Notes: a model not told the origin generated them from the sequence alone. Positions 34,003 through 43,521 are shown, counted from the first letter of the stretch. The stretch is 64,000 bases of DNA from Subdoligranulum sp. (GCA_004555405.1 SFIE01000002.1:75000-138999); one strand, 5' to 3'. Program-made: numbers and translations.

Positions 34003-35463
34003 ATGGCAAACAACACTGTTAGAACCCGTTTTGCACCGTCGCCCACGGGCTATATGCATGTGGGCAACCTGCGCACTGCGCTGTACACCTATCTGACGGC
34101 CAAACATCAGGGCGGCACTTTTATCCTGCGCATCGAGGATACCGACCAGGGGCGTTTGGTAGAGGGCGCAACGGATGTGATCTATAAAACCCTGCGTGAA
34201 ACCGGCATGAATTGGGACGAAGGCCCCGATATCGGCGGCCCTGTGGGCCCGTATGTGCAGAGCGAGCGCATGGGCATCTTTAAAAAGTATGCGCTGGAAC
34301 TGGTGGAAAAGGGCGAGGCTTACTATTGCTTCTGCACCAACGAGCGTTTGGAAGAAATGCATCAGCAGCAGAAAGCCGCCGGTGAAATGACCCATTACGA
34401 CGGCCACTGCCGCGATCTGCCGAAAGAAGAAGTGGAGCGCCTGCTGGCTGCCGGCACCCCCTATGTGATCCGCCAGAAAATGCCCCGCGAAGGCGTGACC
34501 GGCTTTGACGATATGGTTTACGGCCATATCGAGGTGAACAACAGCGAGCTGGACGATCAGATCCTGCTGAAAACCGACGGCATGCCCACCTACAACTTTG
34601 CCAATGTGGTGGACGATCACCTGATGGGCATTACCCATGTGATCCGCGGCAGCGAATATCTGAGCAGCACCCCCAAGTACAACCTGCTGTACAAGGCTTT
34701 CGGCTGGGAGATCCCGGCCTATATCCACTGCCCGCCCGTGATGAAGGATGCCCAGAACAAGCTGAGCAAGCGCAACGGCGATGCCAGCTATCAGGATCTG
34801 ATGGCCAAGGGCTATCTGAGCGAGGCTGTGCTGAACTACCTGCTGCTTCTGGGCTGGAGCCCCGAGGGCGAGGAGGAGATCTTCAGTCTGGATGAAATGA
34901 TGAAGATCTGGAACCCTGCCCGTATCAGCAAGAGCCCTGCCATTTTTGACACTCTCAAGCTGCGGGCCATCAATGCCGAGTATATCCGCCGCCTGCCTGC
35001 CGAAAAATTTGTAGAGCTGGCGACCCCGTGGATCGACAGCGTGGTCAAGAGCAGCATCGACAAGGCCGTTCTGTGCGGCTGCCTGCAGCCTCGCTGCGAG
35101 GTGCTGAGCGATATCCCCGAGCAGCTGGATTTCATTGATGAAATGCCGGAATACGATGTTGAGCTGTACCGCAACAAAAAGCAGAAAACCACCCCCGAAA
35201 GTGCTGCCGAGGCACTGGGTGTGCTGCTGCCCCTGCTGGAAGGCGTGGAAAACTGGAACCGCGATGCCATTTTTGAGGCCTGCCGTGCCAAGGCCGAAGA
35301 GCTGGGCGTAAAGAACGGCTGGATGCTGTATCCGCTGGGCGTGGCCCTGAGCGGCAAACAGCGCACCCCCGGCGGCGGCACCGAAATGGCCGCCTATCTG
35401 GGCAAGGAAAAAACACTGGCCCGCGTGAAGGCCGCTGCCGAAAAGCTGGCTGGCGCACAGTAA
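34003..35463 (+). CDS. gltX: Glutamyl-tRNA synthetase
   Basis: 486 aa, class Ib. The HIGH-like motif lies in RFAPSPTGYMHVGNLRTA (8-25), followed by RIEDTDQGR; the KMSKS-like loop is KLSKR at 253-257. The C-terminal helical anticodon domain ends with GVALSGKQRTPGGGTEMAAY. It charges tRNA-Glu and in many Firmicutes also mischarges tRNA-Gln for GatCAB; which applies here cannot be told. Ribosome site TTAGGAG. It has its own promoter and ends in a strong terminator. Confidence 0.97.
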   Translation: MANNTVRTRFAPSPTGYMHVGNLRTALYTYLTAKHQGGTFILRIEDTDQGRLVEGATDVIYKTLRETGMNWDEGPDIGGPVGPYVQSERMGIFKKYALELVEKGEAYYCFCTNERLEEMHQQQKAAGEMTHYDGHCRDLPKEEVERLLAAGTPYVIRQKMPREGVTGFDDMVYGHIEVNNSELDDQILLKTDGMPTYNFANVVDDHLMGITHVIRGSEYLSSTPKYNLLYKAFGWEIPAYIHCPPVMKDAQNKLSKRNGDASYQDLMAKGYLSEAVLNYLLLLGWSPEGEEEIFSLDEMMKIWNPARISKSPAIFDTLKLRAINAEYIRRLPAEKFVELATPWIDSVVKSSIDKAVLCGCLQPRCEVLSDIPEQLDFIDEMPEYDVELYRNKKQKTTPESAAEALGVLLPLLEGVENWNRDAIFEACRAKAEELGVKNGWMLYPLGVALSGKQRTPGGGTEMAAYLGKEKTLARVKAAAEKLAGAQ

Positions 35464-35491
35464 GCGCAGATCCTTTATAAATGACCCAAAC

Positions 35492-35528
35492 GATCCGCTG
35501 CCGGAGTGATCCGGCAGCGGATTTTTTG
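35492..35528 (+). terminator. Terminator of gltX
   Basis: ATCCGCTGCCGG pairs with CCGGCAGCGGAT and is followed by TTTTT. Confidence 0.9.
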
Positions 35529-35589
35529 CTGCTTTGGCACGAACCATAAAACCCGGCAAAATCAGCCCCCAAACGATGATACCATCAAC

Positions 35590-35627
35590 AAAAAGCATTC
35601 TTTGTGTGTGCAGAGAATGCTTTTTGC
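35590..35627 (+). terminator. Hairpin with T-run just upstream of spoIIE
   Basis: AAAAAGCATTCT pairs with AGAATGCTTTTT, ending 28 bases before the spoIIE start. It may be a second terminator for gltX or an attenuator within the spoIIE leader. Confidence 0.55.
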
Positions 35628-35654
35628 AAAAATGTGGCAAAGGGGGATCGGGCT

Positions 35655-37883
35655 ATGCTTCGATCAAAAACCGCGCCGACACGGCTTTGCGCGGCGCTTG
35701 GGCCCTATGCGGCGCACGCGCTGGCCCTGGGCGCAGGGGGCGTGTTCAGTGCAGCGGTGCTGCCCGGCGGTGCGGCGCCGCTGGGGCTGGCGCTCACCAT
35801 CGGCATTCCGGCAAGCTTTGCCCCGGCGGCCGGTTTGGGAGCGCTTTTGGGGAGTCTTGCGTTTTTGCCCATGTTTACGGGGCTGCGCCTTACCGGGGCC
35901 ATTGGGGCGGCAGTGCTGGCGCGGGGACTGGGAAAAAGCTGGTGGCTGGGGGCGGCTGCGGGCTGCGGCACGCTGATGCTGATCGAGTGTATGCTGGGCA
36001 CAGCGGCGGTGCCGTCTGACTGGCTGTGGGCGCTCAGCACGGCCCTGGGCGCAGGGGCGCTGGGCTGGGCCTTTCGGCGATGGCCGCCGGTTGCGTCGGG
36101 GCACGATGCTTTATGGCTGGCAGCTTTGGCGGCAGGCGCACAGGGGCTTGCCGTAGGCTGGCTGCAGCCGGGGGTGGTGCTGCTGGGGTTTGCGGTGCTT
36201 GCCGCGGCTGCCGGGGGCAATGCCGCCCGCACGGCGCTGCTGGGGCTTTGCATGGGGGCAGGCTGCACATTGGCATCACCGGGGCTATGCGCCGGGGCGC
36301 TGGGCCTTGTGTGCGGCGCTTTGGCCGGGGCAGTGCTGGCACCCGGCGAGCGCTTGGGGCAGGCGGCGGCGTTTCTGGCCGGGGGCCTTGGCGGCGCACT
36401 GGCCATGCAAAGCATAGACAGTGCGCTTTCTCTGGGGCTTTCGGCGGCGCTGTCGCTGTTTCTCTGGCGGGTCATACCGGCGCGCTGGCTGCCGCAGGCC
36501 GAGGAAGCGGAAGCCGAGAAGGCAAGGGCACAGGGCATCGGCCACAGCGCTGCCCGGCAGCTGGAACAGGCGGCCGGGGCGCTGGCCGACATTGCCGACA
36601 CGGTGGACAAGGTGTGCCGCAAGCTGCCGCCTCGGCAGGAAGGCTTTGACCATGTGATAGAATACACCTGCAATGAGCTGTGCGCCGCCTGCAGCAGGCG
36701 GATGAACTGTTGGGTGGATCACTACGGCGATACCATGGAGGGAATGCTGCAGCTGCGGGAAACGCTGGAAAGCACTGCCCGGCTGGAGGTGGAGCAGCTT
36801 CCGCTGCGGTTTTGCGCCTGCCTGCACCCTGCCGAACTTTGCGCCACGCTCACGCGCGGGCAAGCGCTGCGCTGCACGCGGCGGGAAGAGCGCATTCGCT
36901 GCGCCGCCCTGCGCAGTGCGCTTACCGAGCAATACAGCGCCATGGCCGGTGCGCTGGGAGCCATGGCGGAGCAGCTGCGCACAGCAGGCGCCGAGGATGC
37001 CGCCCGGGGCAAACGGCTGGAAAAGCTGATGCAGGGCCTTGGGCTTGCACCGCTGGAATGCCGTGTTGTGCTGAACGAAAAAGGCTGGATGCAGGCCAGT
37101 GTGCTGGTGAGCCGCATCAGCCCAGGCCCCGAGGAACTGCAGCTTTTGACAGATGAGGTGAGCCGCCTGTGCCGCCGCCCCATGGAGCTGCCGCGCGTGG
37201 AAAACAGCCGTGCGGGCACGCTGCTTTCGTTTTCGGAAAAGGCGGTGTTCACCCCGTGCTTCGGCCTGGCCGGGCAGGCGGCGGGCGAGGTGAGCGGCGA
37301 TGTGGCCGAGCAGTTTTGCGATGCGTTCGGCAATGCACGCATGATCCTGTGCGATGGCATGGGCACCGGGCGCGCCGCAGCAGTGGACGGCGCTATGGCG
37401 GCCCGCCTTACCGGGCAGCTGCTGCGGGCCGGGTTTGGCAGCGGCTCGGCGGCAAGGCTGGTGAATGTGGCGCTGAGCCTGAAAAGCCAAGAGGAATCCT
37501 GCACAGCGCTGGATCTTTTGAGCGTGGATCTGTTCAGCGGGCAGGCCGAAATGTTCAAGGCCGGGGCAGCGCCCAGCTTTTTGGTGCAGGGCGGGCAGGT
37601 GAGGCTGGCCGAAGGGGCAAGCCTGCCCATTGGTGTGACCGAAAATGTGAGCAGCCGCGTGCAGCGATTTGTGATGCAGCCCGGAGATGTGGCGGTGCTG
37701 GTATCGGACGGAGTGCTGGCCGACGGCACCGAATGGGTGGTGCAGCAGTTGGAGCTGTGCGCCAAAGCGGGCAGCACGCCGCAGCAGATCGCCCAAAGCC
37801 TTGTGGAGGGCGCAGCGCGAAGGCAGCATGCGGCCCGCCCCGATGATGTGACGGCGGCGGTGCTGCGATTAGAGCATACATAA
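35655..37883 (+). CDS. spoIIE: Stage II sporulation protein E (SpoIIAA-P phosphatase)
   Basis: 742 aa. Residues 1 to about 285 carry about ten Ala/Gly/Leu-rich membrane helices, a central region (290-520) with a Cys-rich segment (CNELCAACSRRMNC) follows, and the C-terminal PP2C domain holds metal-binding Asp567 in LCDGMGTGRAAAVDG and Asp685 in VLVSDGVLADG. SpoIIE sits at the polar septum and dephosphorylates SpoIIAA, freeing sigma-F in the forespore. Its partners are encoded at 62.2-63.7 kb. Start ATG 35655 after AAAGGGGGA. The membrane part is unusually GC-rich, with many Gly/Ala. Confidence 0.94.
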   Translation: MLRSKTAPTRLCAALGPYAAHALALGAGGVFSAAVLPGGAAPLGLALTIGIPASFAPAAGLGALLGSLAFLPMFTGLRLTGAIGAAVLARGLGKSWWLGAAAGCGTLMLIECMLGTAAVPSDWLWALSTALGAGALGWAFRRWPPVASGHDALWLAALAAGAQGLAVGWLQPGVVLLGFAVLAAAAGGNAARTALLGLCMGAGCTLASPGLCAGALGLVCGALAGAVLAPGERLGQAAAFLAGGLGGALAMQSIDSALSLGLSAALSLFLWRVIPARWLPQAEEAEAEKARAQGIGHSAARQLEQAAGALADIADTVDKVCRKLPPRQEGFDHVIEYTCNELCAACSRRMNCWVDHYGDTMEGMLQLRETLESTARLEVEQLPLRFCACLHPAELCATLTRGQALRCTRREERIRCAALRSALTEQYSAMAGALGAMAEQLRTAGAEDAARGKRLEKLMQGLGLAPLECRVVLNEKGWMQASVLVSRISPGPEELQLLTDEVSRLCRRPMELPRVENSRAGTLLSFSEKAVFTPCFGLAGQAAGEVSGDVAEQFCDAFGNARMILCDGMGTGRAAAVDGAMAARLTGQLLRAGFGSGSAARLVNVALSLKSQEESCTALDLLSVDLFSGQAEMFKAGAAPSFLVQGGQVRLAEGASLPIGVTENVSSRVQRFVMQPGDVAVLVSDGVLADGTEWVVQQLELCAKAGSTPQQIAQSLVEGAARRQHAARPDDVTAAVLRLEHT

Positions 37884-37997
37884 GCGAAAAAACGCCTTGA
37901 GGCACAAAAACAGGCACAGCCCCGGCAGGCTTTGGGCAAGCACAGCGCGCCCTTGCAAAAGCTGCCGGGGATTTTTGAAAAATTCCCGAAAAAAGCA

Positions 37998-38026
37998 TTG
38001 ACAAAACAGCTGCGGTTTGCTATAAT
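37998..38026 (+). promoter_or_regulatory. Promoter of tRNA-Lys
   Basis: TTGACA (37998-38003), 17 bases, TATAAT (38021-38026): a perfect consensus, 25 bases before the tRNA. Confidence 0.92.
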
Positions 38027-38050
38027 CTAAAAGCTGTCAAATTTATACAT

Positions 38051-38126
38051 GTGCCTGTAGCTCAGCTGGTAGAGCACCTGACTTTTAATCAGGGTGCCCG
38101 GGATTCGAGTTCCCGCAGGCGCACCA
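38051..38126 (+). tRNA. tRNA-Lys (anticodon TTT)
   Basis: 76 bases with encoded CCA. The cloverleaf is complete: acceptor GTGCCTG/CAGGCGC, D arm GCTCAGCTGGTAGAGC, anticodon stem CCTGA/TCAGG with loop CTTTTAA (TTT at 34-36), and T arm with GATTCGAGTTC. It follows a perfect promoter and ends in its own terminator. Confidence 0.97.
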
Positions 38127-38127
38127 T

Positions 38128-38161
38128 AAAAGCTGTTGCATATTTTGCAACAGCTTTTTTT
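38128..38161 (+). terminator. Terminator of tRNA-Lys
   Basis: AAAGCTGTTGCA pairs with TGCAACAGCTTT and is followed by TTTTT. Confidence 0.9.
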
Positions 38162-38183
38162 GTAACCTAAGGGAGGAATTCAA

Positions 38184-39209
38184 ATGGATCGCGCGCCTCA
38201 AAGGGAAATCGGATTGGATATTCTTCGCGGCATGGCTGCCTTTTTGGTGGTTTGTATACACTTTCCTCTGGAAGTGCGCGGCGGCAACTATTTGGATGGC
38301 CTTGCTCGTGTGGCGGTGCCGCTTTTTTTCGTATTTAGCGGATATTTTTACCAGAATACAGTAAAAAGGAACCGAGAAGCCGCCCAGATCAAAAAAATGG
38401 CAAAGATCTTTTTGGGCGGAAACCTTTTGTATTTCGCCTGGCGGGCGTGGATGCATATTCTGAATGGCACCGCAAGCGAATGGCTGAACGGCGTGTTTTC
38501 CCCCGCGGCGGTCAAGGCATTTGTTTTCAAAAATGAATCGCCCGTGGGCGTGCATCTGTGGTATCTTGGCGCGGCATTGTATGTGCTGATCCTTGTATAT
38601 TTTCTCAGGAAATGCAGCCTGATGAAATGGGCCTGCATGTTGTCGATTCCGCTGTTGGTGATCAATATCTGCTTTGGAACATGGAGTACGCTGCTGCTGG
38701 GAAAAACGATCCCGAACAACTGCACCCGCAATTTTCTTTTTGTGGGGCTGCCGTTTTTCTGTATGGGATATGCGGTGTTTGCAAATCAAGAAAAACTGGC
38801 GAAGATGGTGCAGAAATATAAAAAGCTGCTTTGGCCCGCCATGGCGTTGCTGTGTGTGCTGAACTGTGCCGAGCAAATGTTTTTGTTCCGAAACGATCTG
38901 CTGGTAAATAAAGATCTTTATATCACAACGCCTTTTTTGGTTTTTGTGCTATTTGTGTATTTTGCATTTGGCTGTAAAAAATTCTTTGCGGGAAAAATGC
39001 TGGCACAGATCGGGAAAAAATACAGCTTGACTATCTATTTGCTGCAATGCATGGCAGACGAAATTCTTTTTCCCATCATTCGTGCCTGCGGTTTGCAGAA
39101 TATTTATCTGAAGATGCACGCAGTGGTGGTTTTTGCTGTATGTCTTGGAGCGGCCGTTTTGGTTGAAAAGCTGCAAAAGCGATACAAAAATTCCGATGCG
39201 GCATATTGA
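38184..39209 (+). CDS. Acyltransferase family membrane protein (acyltransferase 3)
   Basis: 341 aa, about ten membrane helices. It begins REIGLDILRGMAAFLVVCIHF, with the catalytic-type His in the first helix, followed by VAVPLFFVFSGYFY, both marks of the OafA/WecH acyltransferase-3 family that O-acylates surface glycans or antibiotics. The acceptor is unknown. GGGAGGA precedes the ATG by 8 bases. It starts 24 bases after the tRNA-Lys terminator. Codon use is more A+T-rich than its neighbours (Lys/Phe/Ile), a mild hint of transfer. No other surface-polysaccharide gene is adjacent. Confidence 0.87.
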   Translation: MDRAPQREIGLDILRGMAAFLVVCIHFPLEVRGGNYLDGLARVAVPLFFVFSGYFYQNTVKRNREAAQIKKMAKIFLGGNLLYFAWRAWMHILNGTASEWLNGVFSPAAVKAFVFKNESPVGVHLWYLGAALYVLILVYFLRKCSLMKWACMLSIPLLVINICFGTWSTLLLGKTIPNNCTRNFLFVGLPFFCMGYAVFANQEKLAKMVQKYKKLLWPAMALLCVLNCAEQMFLFRNDLLVNKDLYITTPFLVFVLFVYFAFGCKKFFAGKMLAQIGKKYSLTIYLLQCMADEILFPIIRACGLQNIYLKMHAVVVFAVCLGAAVLVEKLQKRYKNSDAAY

Positions 39210-39303
39210 AAATAATACGACGGAAAGAAGCCTGCTTCACGGCAATGAAGCGGGTTTCTTTTTTTAGGAGAAATACGATCGGAAGAAAAAGAATTACAAA
39301 ATA

Positions 39304-39332
39304 TTTACAAACGAAGAAGGATACGGTATAAT
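39304..39332 (+). promoter_or_regulatory. Promoter of the first DUF3048 gene
   Basis: TTTACA (39304-39309), 17 bases, TATAAT (39327-39332), 51 bases before the ATG. Confidence 0.8.
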
Positions 39333-39383
39333 ACATTTAATCTCACAGCGCGGCACACCCCGCTGAACCAAGGAGGGAAGACA

Positions 39384-40529
39384 ATGCGTATATCCAAGCT
39401 GGCAGCTTTGAGCATGGTGATGATCCTGGCGGCAGGTGCTGCGGCCTGCGGCCAAAGCACGGTGCAAAGTGAGGCCGTACAGCCCCCGGTACAAAGTGAG
39501 TCTGCCGCCGCCCCGCAGCAGGAAGAGGCCGAACGGCCGGAATTTTATGCCGCTATTTCCCCCGATGTGAACCCCTATACCGGCCTTGCCAAAACCGAAA
39601 ACTACCCGCAGGGCACCCGGGGCGTGGCGGTAATGATCAACAATGTGCAGGCGGCGCTGCCGCAAAGCGGCCTGAATGCAGCGGATCTTGTGTATGAGAT
39701 GGAAACCGAAAGCGGCATTACGCGCCTGATGGCGGTATACCGCGATTATACAGCCATGCCCACTGTGGGGCCGATCCGCTCTGCGCGGGATCAGCACGTG
39801 CAGCTGATGCTGCCGCTGAACGCACTGTATGCGCACATTGGCACCTCTACTTATGCGGCAAGTATGCTGGATACATATCATTTTACGGATGTTCGCTCGC
39901 TGGACGGTAAATACCGCAACTATTACTGGATCGACGCCGAGCGCCGTGCCACCCGCGCACAGGAGCACTGCGTGTATACCGACGGGGAAAATTTTGCCGA
40001 GGCCGTAGAGCGGTATGGCCTGGATACCGCACTGGGCGAAGAGCCTGCACCGGTGTTCAACTGGGTGCCGCTGCAGGAGCCCCGGCGTGAGCTGACAGGC
40101 GGTGCGGCCCGCAGCGTGTATGTGCGTTTTTCCAGCTATGCCTATTCCGAGTTTGTATATAACGAAGCCGCCGGAACCTACACCAAGTATGAGTTTGGCG
40201 GCCCGCAGCAGGATATGGCCGAGGGCGGCAGCCCGTATACGGCGGATAATCTGTTTATCCTGTTTACCGAAATGGAAAAATATCCCGATGGTGTGCTGAC
40301 GCATGTTTCCATGGAAAACGGTGCGGGGCTGTATTTCTGCGGCGGGCGCTATGAGGTGGTTCGCTGGAAAAAAGGCCGCCCCGAGCAGCCGCTGCGCATT
40401 CTGGACAGTGAAGGCCACGAAACCGACATCCGCGTGAACCCCGGGCGCAGCTATGTTGCCATGGTGGATTCGGCGCAGATCGAAAATATGCACATCGACC
40501 GCAAAACCCTGCAGGAGCTGGGTCTGTGA
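39384..40529 (+). CDS. DUF3048 lipoprotein, paralogue 1 (YerB-like)
   Basis: 381 aa. A signal peptide with a lipobox-like end (LAAGAAAC, Cys22) predicts a lipoprotein anchored outside the membrane. After a Gln/Glu-rich linker (23-50) comes the DUF3048 core: NPYTGL, RGVAVMINNVQAALPQSGL, DLVYEMETESGITRLMAVY, and VGPIRSARDQHVQLMLPLNALYAHIG. A C-terminal half ends in VNPGRSYVAMVDSAQIE. B. subtilis YerB is the known relative; its function is not established. First of three tandem paralogues, with its own promoter. Confidence 0.9.
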   Translation: MRISKLAALSMVMILAAGAAACGQSTVQSEAVQPPVQSESAAAPQQEEAERPEFYAAISPDVNPYTGLAKTENYPQGTRGVAVMINNVQAALPQSGLNAADLVYEMETESGITRLMAVYRDYTAMPTVGPIRSARDQHVQLMLPLNALYAHIGTSTYAASMLDTYHFTDVRSLDGKYRNYYWIDAERRATRAQEHCVYTDGENFAEAVERYGLDTALGEEPAPVFNWVPLQEPRRELTGGAARSVYVRFSSYAYSEFVYNEAAGTYTKYEFGGPQQDMAEGGSPYTADNLFILFTEMEKYPDGVLTHVSMENGAGLYFCGGRYEVVRWKKGRPEQPLRILDSEGHETDIRVNPGRSYVAMVDSAQIENMHIDRKTLQELGL

Positions 40530-40579
40530 GCCCCTTGCCACAAATTAGTATCCGGAATGTAAAAAATTGCACTTTCGGC

Positions 40580-40608
40580 TTTACATCGAGGCCTAAAGCA
40601 AGTAGAAT
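40580..40608 (+). promoter_or_regulatory. Promoter of the second DUF3048 gene
   Basis: TTTACA (40580-40585), 17 bases, TAGAAT (40603-40608), 101 bases before the ATG. Confidence 0.65.
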
Positions 40609-40708
40609 AGTAGAAAAGCGCCCTGTGTGAAAGGGCAAACAAAAAGCCGCCTGCGTATGTGAAAACGAGTTTTTCCTGTGTGGGCTGCGAAGAAGAGAGG
40701 AATAAAAC

Positions 40709-42040
40709 ATGTCTATTAAGCGTATTGCGGGTGCAGCACTTGCCTGCGTGATGGCAGCCGGTATGCTGGTCGGCTGCGGCGGCGGGTCTGCTTCTAACGG
40801 CGGCTCGGCAGCCAAGCCCTCGGCTACGGCGGCCCCCACCCCCACTCCCGAGCCCCCCTATGAGGCCAATGTGCTCACCGGCGAGCCCCGCTCGGACAGC
40901 TATATCCCCGAGCGCATCACGGGCGTAATGGTAAACAACCTTACCGCTGCCCGCCCCCAGCGTGGTCTTTCGCAGGCGGATATTCTGATGGAGATCAAGG
41001 TGGAGGGCGGCATTACCCGCTTTATGGCCATGTATTCCAATTATCAGGATATTCCCGAAATCGGCCCCATCCGCTCGGGCCGTGACCAGTTCTTCCGCCT
41101 GCTGCTGCCCTTTGAGGGCCTGTATGTACACGAGGGCGAAAGCGTTGTGATGAAGCAGTACGCCATGGACTATAATTACGGCGACTGGAACATCAACAAC
41201 GGCGCTTACGGTTATCGCGATTACAGCCGTGTAAACTGGCAGGGCAGAACGCACAACACCGGCCTTGCCACCGAGCATACCATGTACACCACCGGCGAAA
41301 ACATTGGCAAGTACATCAGCTCCAACGATGTGGATATGAGCCGTGACTACAAGAGCACCTTCTTTAAGTTCCGCGATTACCGCTTTAACAGCGAGCCCCG
41401 GGTGATCGAGAACGGCGAAGAGGCCGGTTTGGTGACCATCACCCATTCTGCCAGCTATAAAACCCGCTTTATCTACGATGAATCCACCGGGCTTTACAAA
41501 ATGCAGCAGTACTACGGCACCGACGGCCAGTGGCGTGACAGCGTGGACGAAAACAACAACGAGAACCTGAAGTTCACCAACCTGATGGTGCTGTATACGG
41601 ATATTCACACCTATCCCGGCCACGAAACCAAGGATCTGCAGTATGTAGACTATGACTTTGGCGGTGTGGGCTTCTATTTCACCGGCGGCAAGTGCGAAAA
41701 GATCTACTGGCAGAAGGGCACCCCGCTGGAGGCCCTGCGCCTGTATTATCTGGACGAAAACGGCCAGTGCAGCGATGAGATGGTGGAAGTCAACATGGGC
41801 AAAAGCTATCTGAGCGTGGTGGATCTGGACGAGTACGAAAAGGGCTTCAGTTATTCTTCGGCTGAGGGCACCAACACCACCTCGGCCGGTCAGCCTGCCG
41901 CCAACACGGTGGTGGACAACGAGGTGGAGATCGGCGAGGAGCCTGAGGATGTTTCGGACGGCGCAGATCAGCCCGTCGACAACACCGCCGCAGGCGAAAG
42001 CACCGAGCCTGAGCTGATCTACTCGGAATCGGCAGGCTAA
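40709..42040 (+). CDS. DUF3048 lipoprotein, paralogue 2
   Basis: 443 aa. Clear lipoprotein signal with lipobox LVGC (Cys23) and a Gly/Ser/Pro/Thr linker (24-50, PTPTPEPPYEAN). The core repeats the pattern of paralogue 1: ITGVMVNNLTAARPQRGLSQ, DILMEIKVEGGITRFMAMY and IGPIRSGRDQFFRLLLPFEG. The C-terminus is longer by an acidic, disordered tail of about 70 residues (from about 375, rich in Glu, Asp, Thr and Ser), suited to reach through the wall. GAGAGGA before the ATG. Extracellular role unknown. Confidence 0.9.
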   Translation: MSIKRIAGAALACVMAAGMLVGCGGGSASNGGSAAKPSATAAPTPTPEPPYEANVLTGEPRSDSYIPERITGVMVNNLTAARPQRGLSQADILMEIKVEGGITRFMAMYSNYQDIPEIGPIRSGRDQFFRLLLPFEGLYVHEGESVVMKQYAMDYNYGDWNINNGAYGYRDYSRVNWQGRTHNTGLATEHTMYTTGENIGKYISSNDVDMSRDYKSTFFKFRDYRFNSEPRVIENGEEAGLVTITHSASYKTRFIYDESTGLYKMQQYYGTDGQWRDSVDENNNENLKFTNLMVLYTDIHTYPGHETKDLQYVDYDFGGVGFYFTGGKCEKIYWQKGTPLEALRLYYLDENGQCSDEMVEVNMGKSYLSVVDLDEYEKGFSYSSAEGTNTTSAGQPAANTVVDNEVEIGEEPEDVSDGADQPVDNTAAGESTEPELIYSESAG

Positions 42041-42136
42041 GGCAGGACAAACAGATTTTGCGGGCAGGATCTGCAGCGTGGGCTGCGGGTCCTGCTTCCT
42101 GCACTTTATGCAGCTTTTTTGAACGAGGTAAAACGC

Positions 42137-43237
42137 ATGAAAAAAATTCTGGCGGCAGCGGCGGCACTTTCTTTGGGGGCGGCCCTGCTGAGCGGCTGCG
42201 GCAGCAAGGCAGCCGATGGGCAAAGCAGCAGCGCAGCGGTTTCGGAGGCGGAAAGCACCCCGGTGCGGCAAAACAATGCGGCGGTGCAAACCGAGCAGCT
42301 GACAGCCGATCCGCTGACGGGCTTTGAATTACAGTACAGCGGCAAGCGCCCGGTGGCCATTATGATGAACGCAGATTCCAGCGCAGCGGGCCAGTGGGGC
42401 GCAGGGGCGGCCTCGGTGATGATCGAAGCAGTGACCACCGGCCAGCAAACGGCCATGATGTGCCTGTATCCGGCCGTGGATGCCGTGGAAAAGGTGGGCC
42501 CGGTGACCAAGGGGGATGACCTGTTTTTGCAGTTCTCACTGCCCCTGAACGCCATCAACCTGCAGATCAACAAAACCGTGTACGCCGCAAACCTGCTCAA
42601 CACACTCGGGGATCAGGACCTTGACGGCTATTACTGCGGCACCACCTGCTTTGATTATGACAGTGAGCGCGGCGCAGCCATGGGCAACGAATTCTGCTGG
42701 TACACCACAGCCGATCTGATCCGCAGCGGGTTGGATCTGTATGGCCTTTCCGCCGAGGGCGGCACCCGCAGCTTGTTCCGTTTTGGCACCGAGCAGCGCC
42801 CTGACCCCAGCGACCGCACGGCCCAGCAGGTGACCATCCACTACGGCACCGGCTGTGATGTAACGCTGCATTACGATGATTTCAGCGGCCGCTATCTGCG
42901 CACCGGCGCAAACGGCGCCGATCAGCAGGATGCCGTTACCGGCGAACCCGTAAAGTTCCGCAATGTGTTTTTGCTGAAAGCTGCCACCGGCGTAAAAGAC
43001 GATAATGCGACCCGCGATTACGATCTTTCCGGCGGCGACGGCGTGTATCTCACGCAGGGCGGCTGGGAAAAGATCACATGGACAAAGGGCGATGTGCGTG
43101 ATCCGCTTAAAATTTTTGCGGCCGACGGCACCGAGCTTGTGGTAAACCCCGGCCCCAGCTATATTGGCATTCTGGGGGATTTCAACGGCCAAAGCAAAAC
43201 GATCTATGATGCCGATGGCAACGCGCAAGGCGATTGA
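42137..43237 (+). CDS. DUF3048 lipoprotein, paralogue 3 (divergent)
   Basis: 366 aa from ATG 42137, chosen because GAGG lies 8 bases upstream and the signal peptide then starts MKKILAAAAAL with lipobox LLSGC (Cys21). The core aligns with its neighbours over RPVAIMMNADSSAAGQWGAG, VMIEAVTTGQQTAMMCLY and LQFSLPLNAINLQINKTVYA, but GPIRSxRD, invariant in the other two, is GPVTKGDD here. The end VNPGPSYIGILGDFN matches the family. It starts 97 bases after paralogue 2, without an obvious promoter, so it is probably read through from there. Loss of the charged motif suggests altered function. Confidence 0.85.
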   Translation: MKKILAAAAALSLGAALLSGCGSKAADGQSSSAAVSEAESTPVRQNNAAVQTEQLTADPLTGFELQYSGKRPVAIMMNADSSAAGQWGAGAASVMIEAVTTGQQTAMMCLYPAVDAVEKVGPVTKGDDLFLQFSLPLNAINLQINKTVYAANLLNTLGDQDLDGYYCGTTCFDYDSERGAAMGNEFCWYTTADLIRSGLDLYGLSAEGGTRSLFRFGTEQRPDPSDRTAQQVTIHYGTGCDVTLHYDDFSGRYLRTGANGADQQDAVTGEPVKFRNVFLLKAATGVKDDNATRDYDLSGGDGVYLTQGGWEKITWTKGDVRDPLKIFAADGTELVVNPGPSYIGILGDFNGQSKTIYDADGNAQGD

Positions 43238-43270
43238 GAAACCATAGCCGCGTGTCTTATAAAAAAATCA

Positions 43271-43310
43271 GGCCCCATGCCGCACCGAATAGGCGCGGCA
43301 TGGGGCCGTT
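43271..43310 (+). terminator. Hairpin after the DUF3048 cluster
   Basis: GGCCCCATGCCGC pairs perfectly with GCGGCATGGGGCC. The following tract is only GTTTGC, so it is a weak intrinsic terminator by itself. Confidence 0.6.
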
Positions 43311-43349
43311 TGCATAGAAATAACCATTGGCAAAATTATGGGAATTTAA

Positions 43350-43521
43350 GGCAACACCGCACAACTCCCGCCTGACGGCTTAAGCACCGCTGCCGCGGCT
43401 GCAAAGCACAATCTGCGTTGCAAAAATGCTCGATAATACAAAAAGTATTATCTGCGCTTTTTGCTTAGCAGCTTGCACTTCTCGCTCGCTGCATCGGCAC
43501 TTAGAATTATGCGGTATTGCC
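43350..43521 (-). repeat. 172-bp inverted-repeat element, copy 5
   Basis: Complete copy in reverse orientation. Central stem GATAATAC/GTATTATC (43432-43452) inside GCAAAAA/CTTTTTGC arms. Its right end abuts the stop codon (43522-43524) of the minus-strand gene that follows. Confidence 0.9.
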
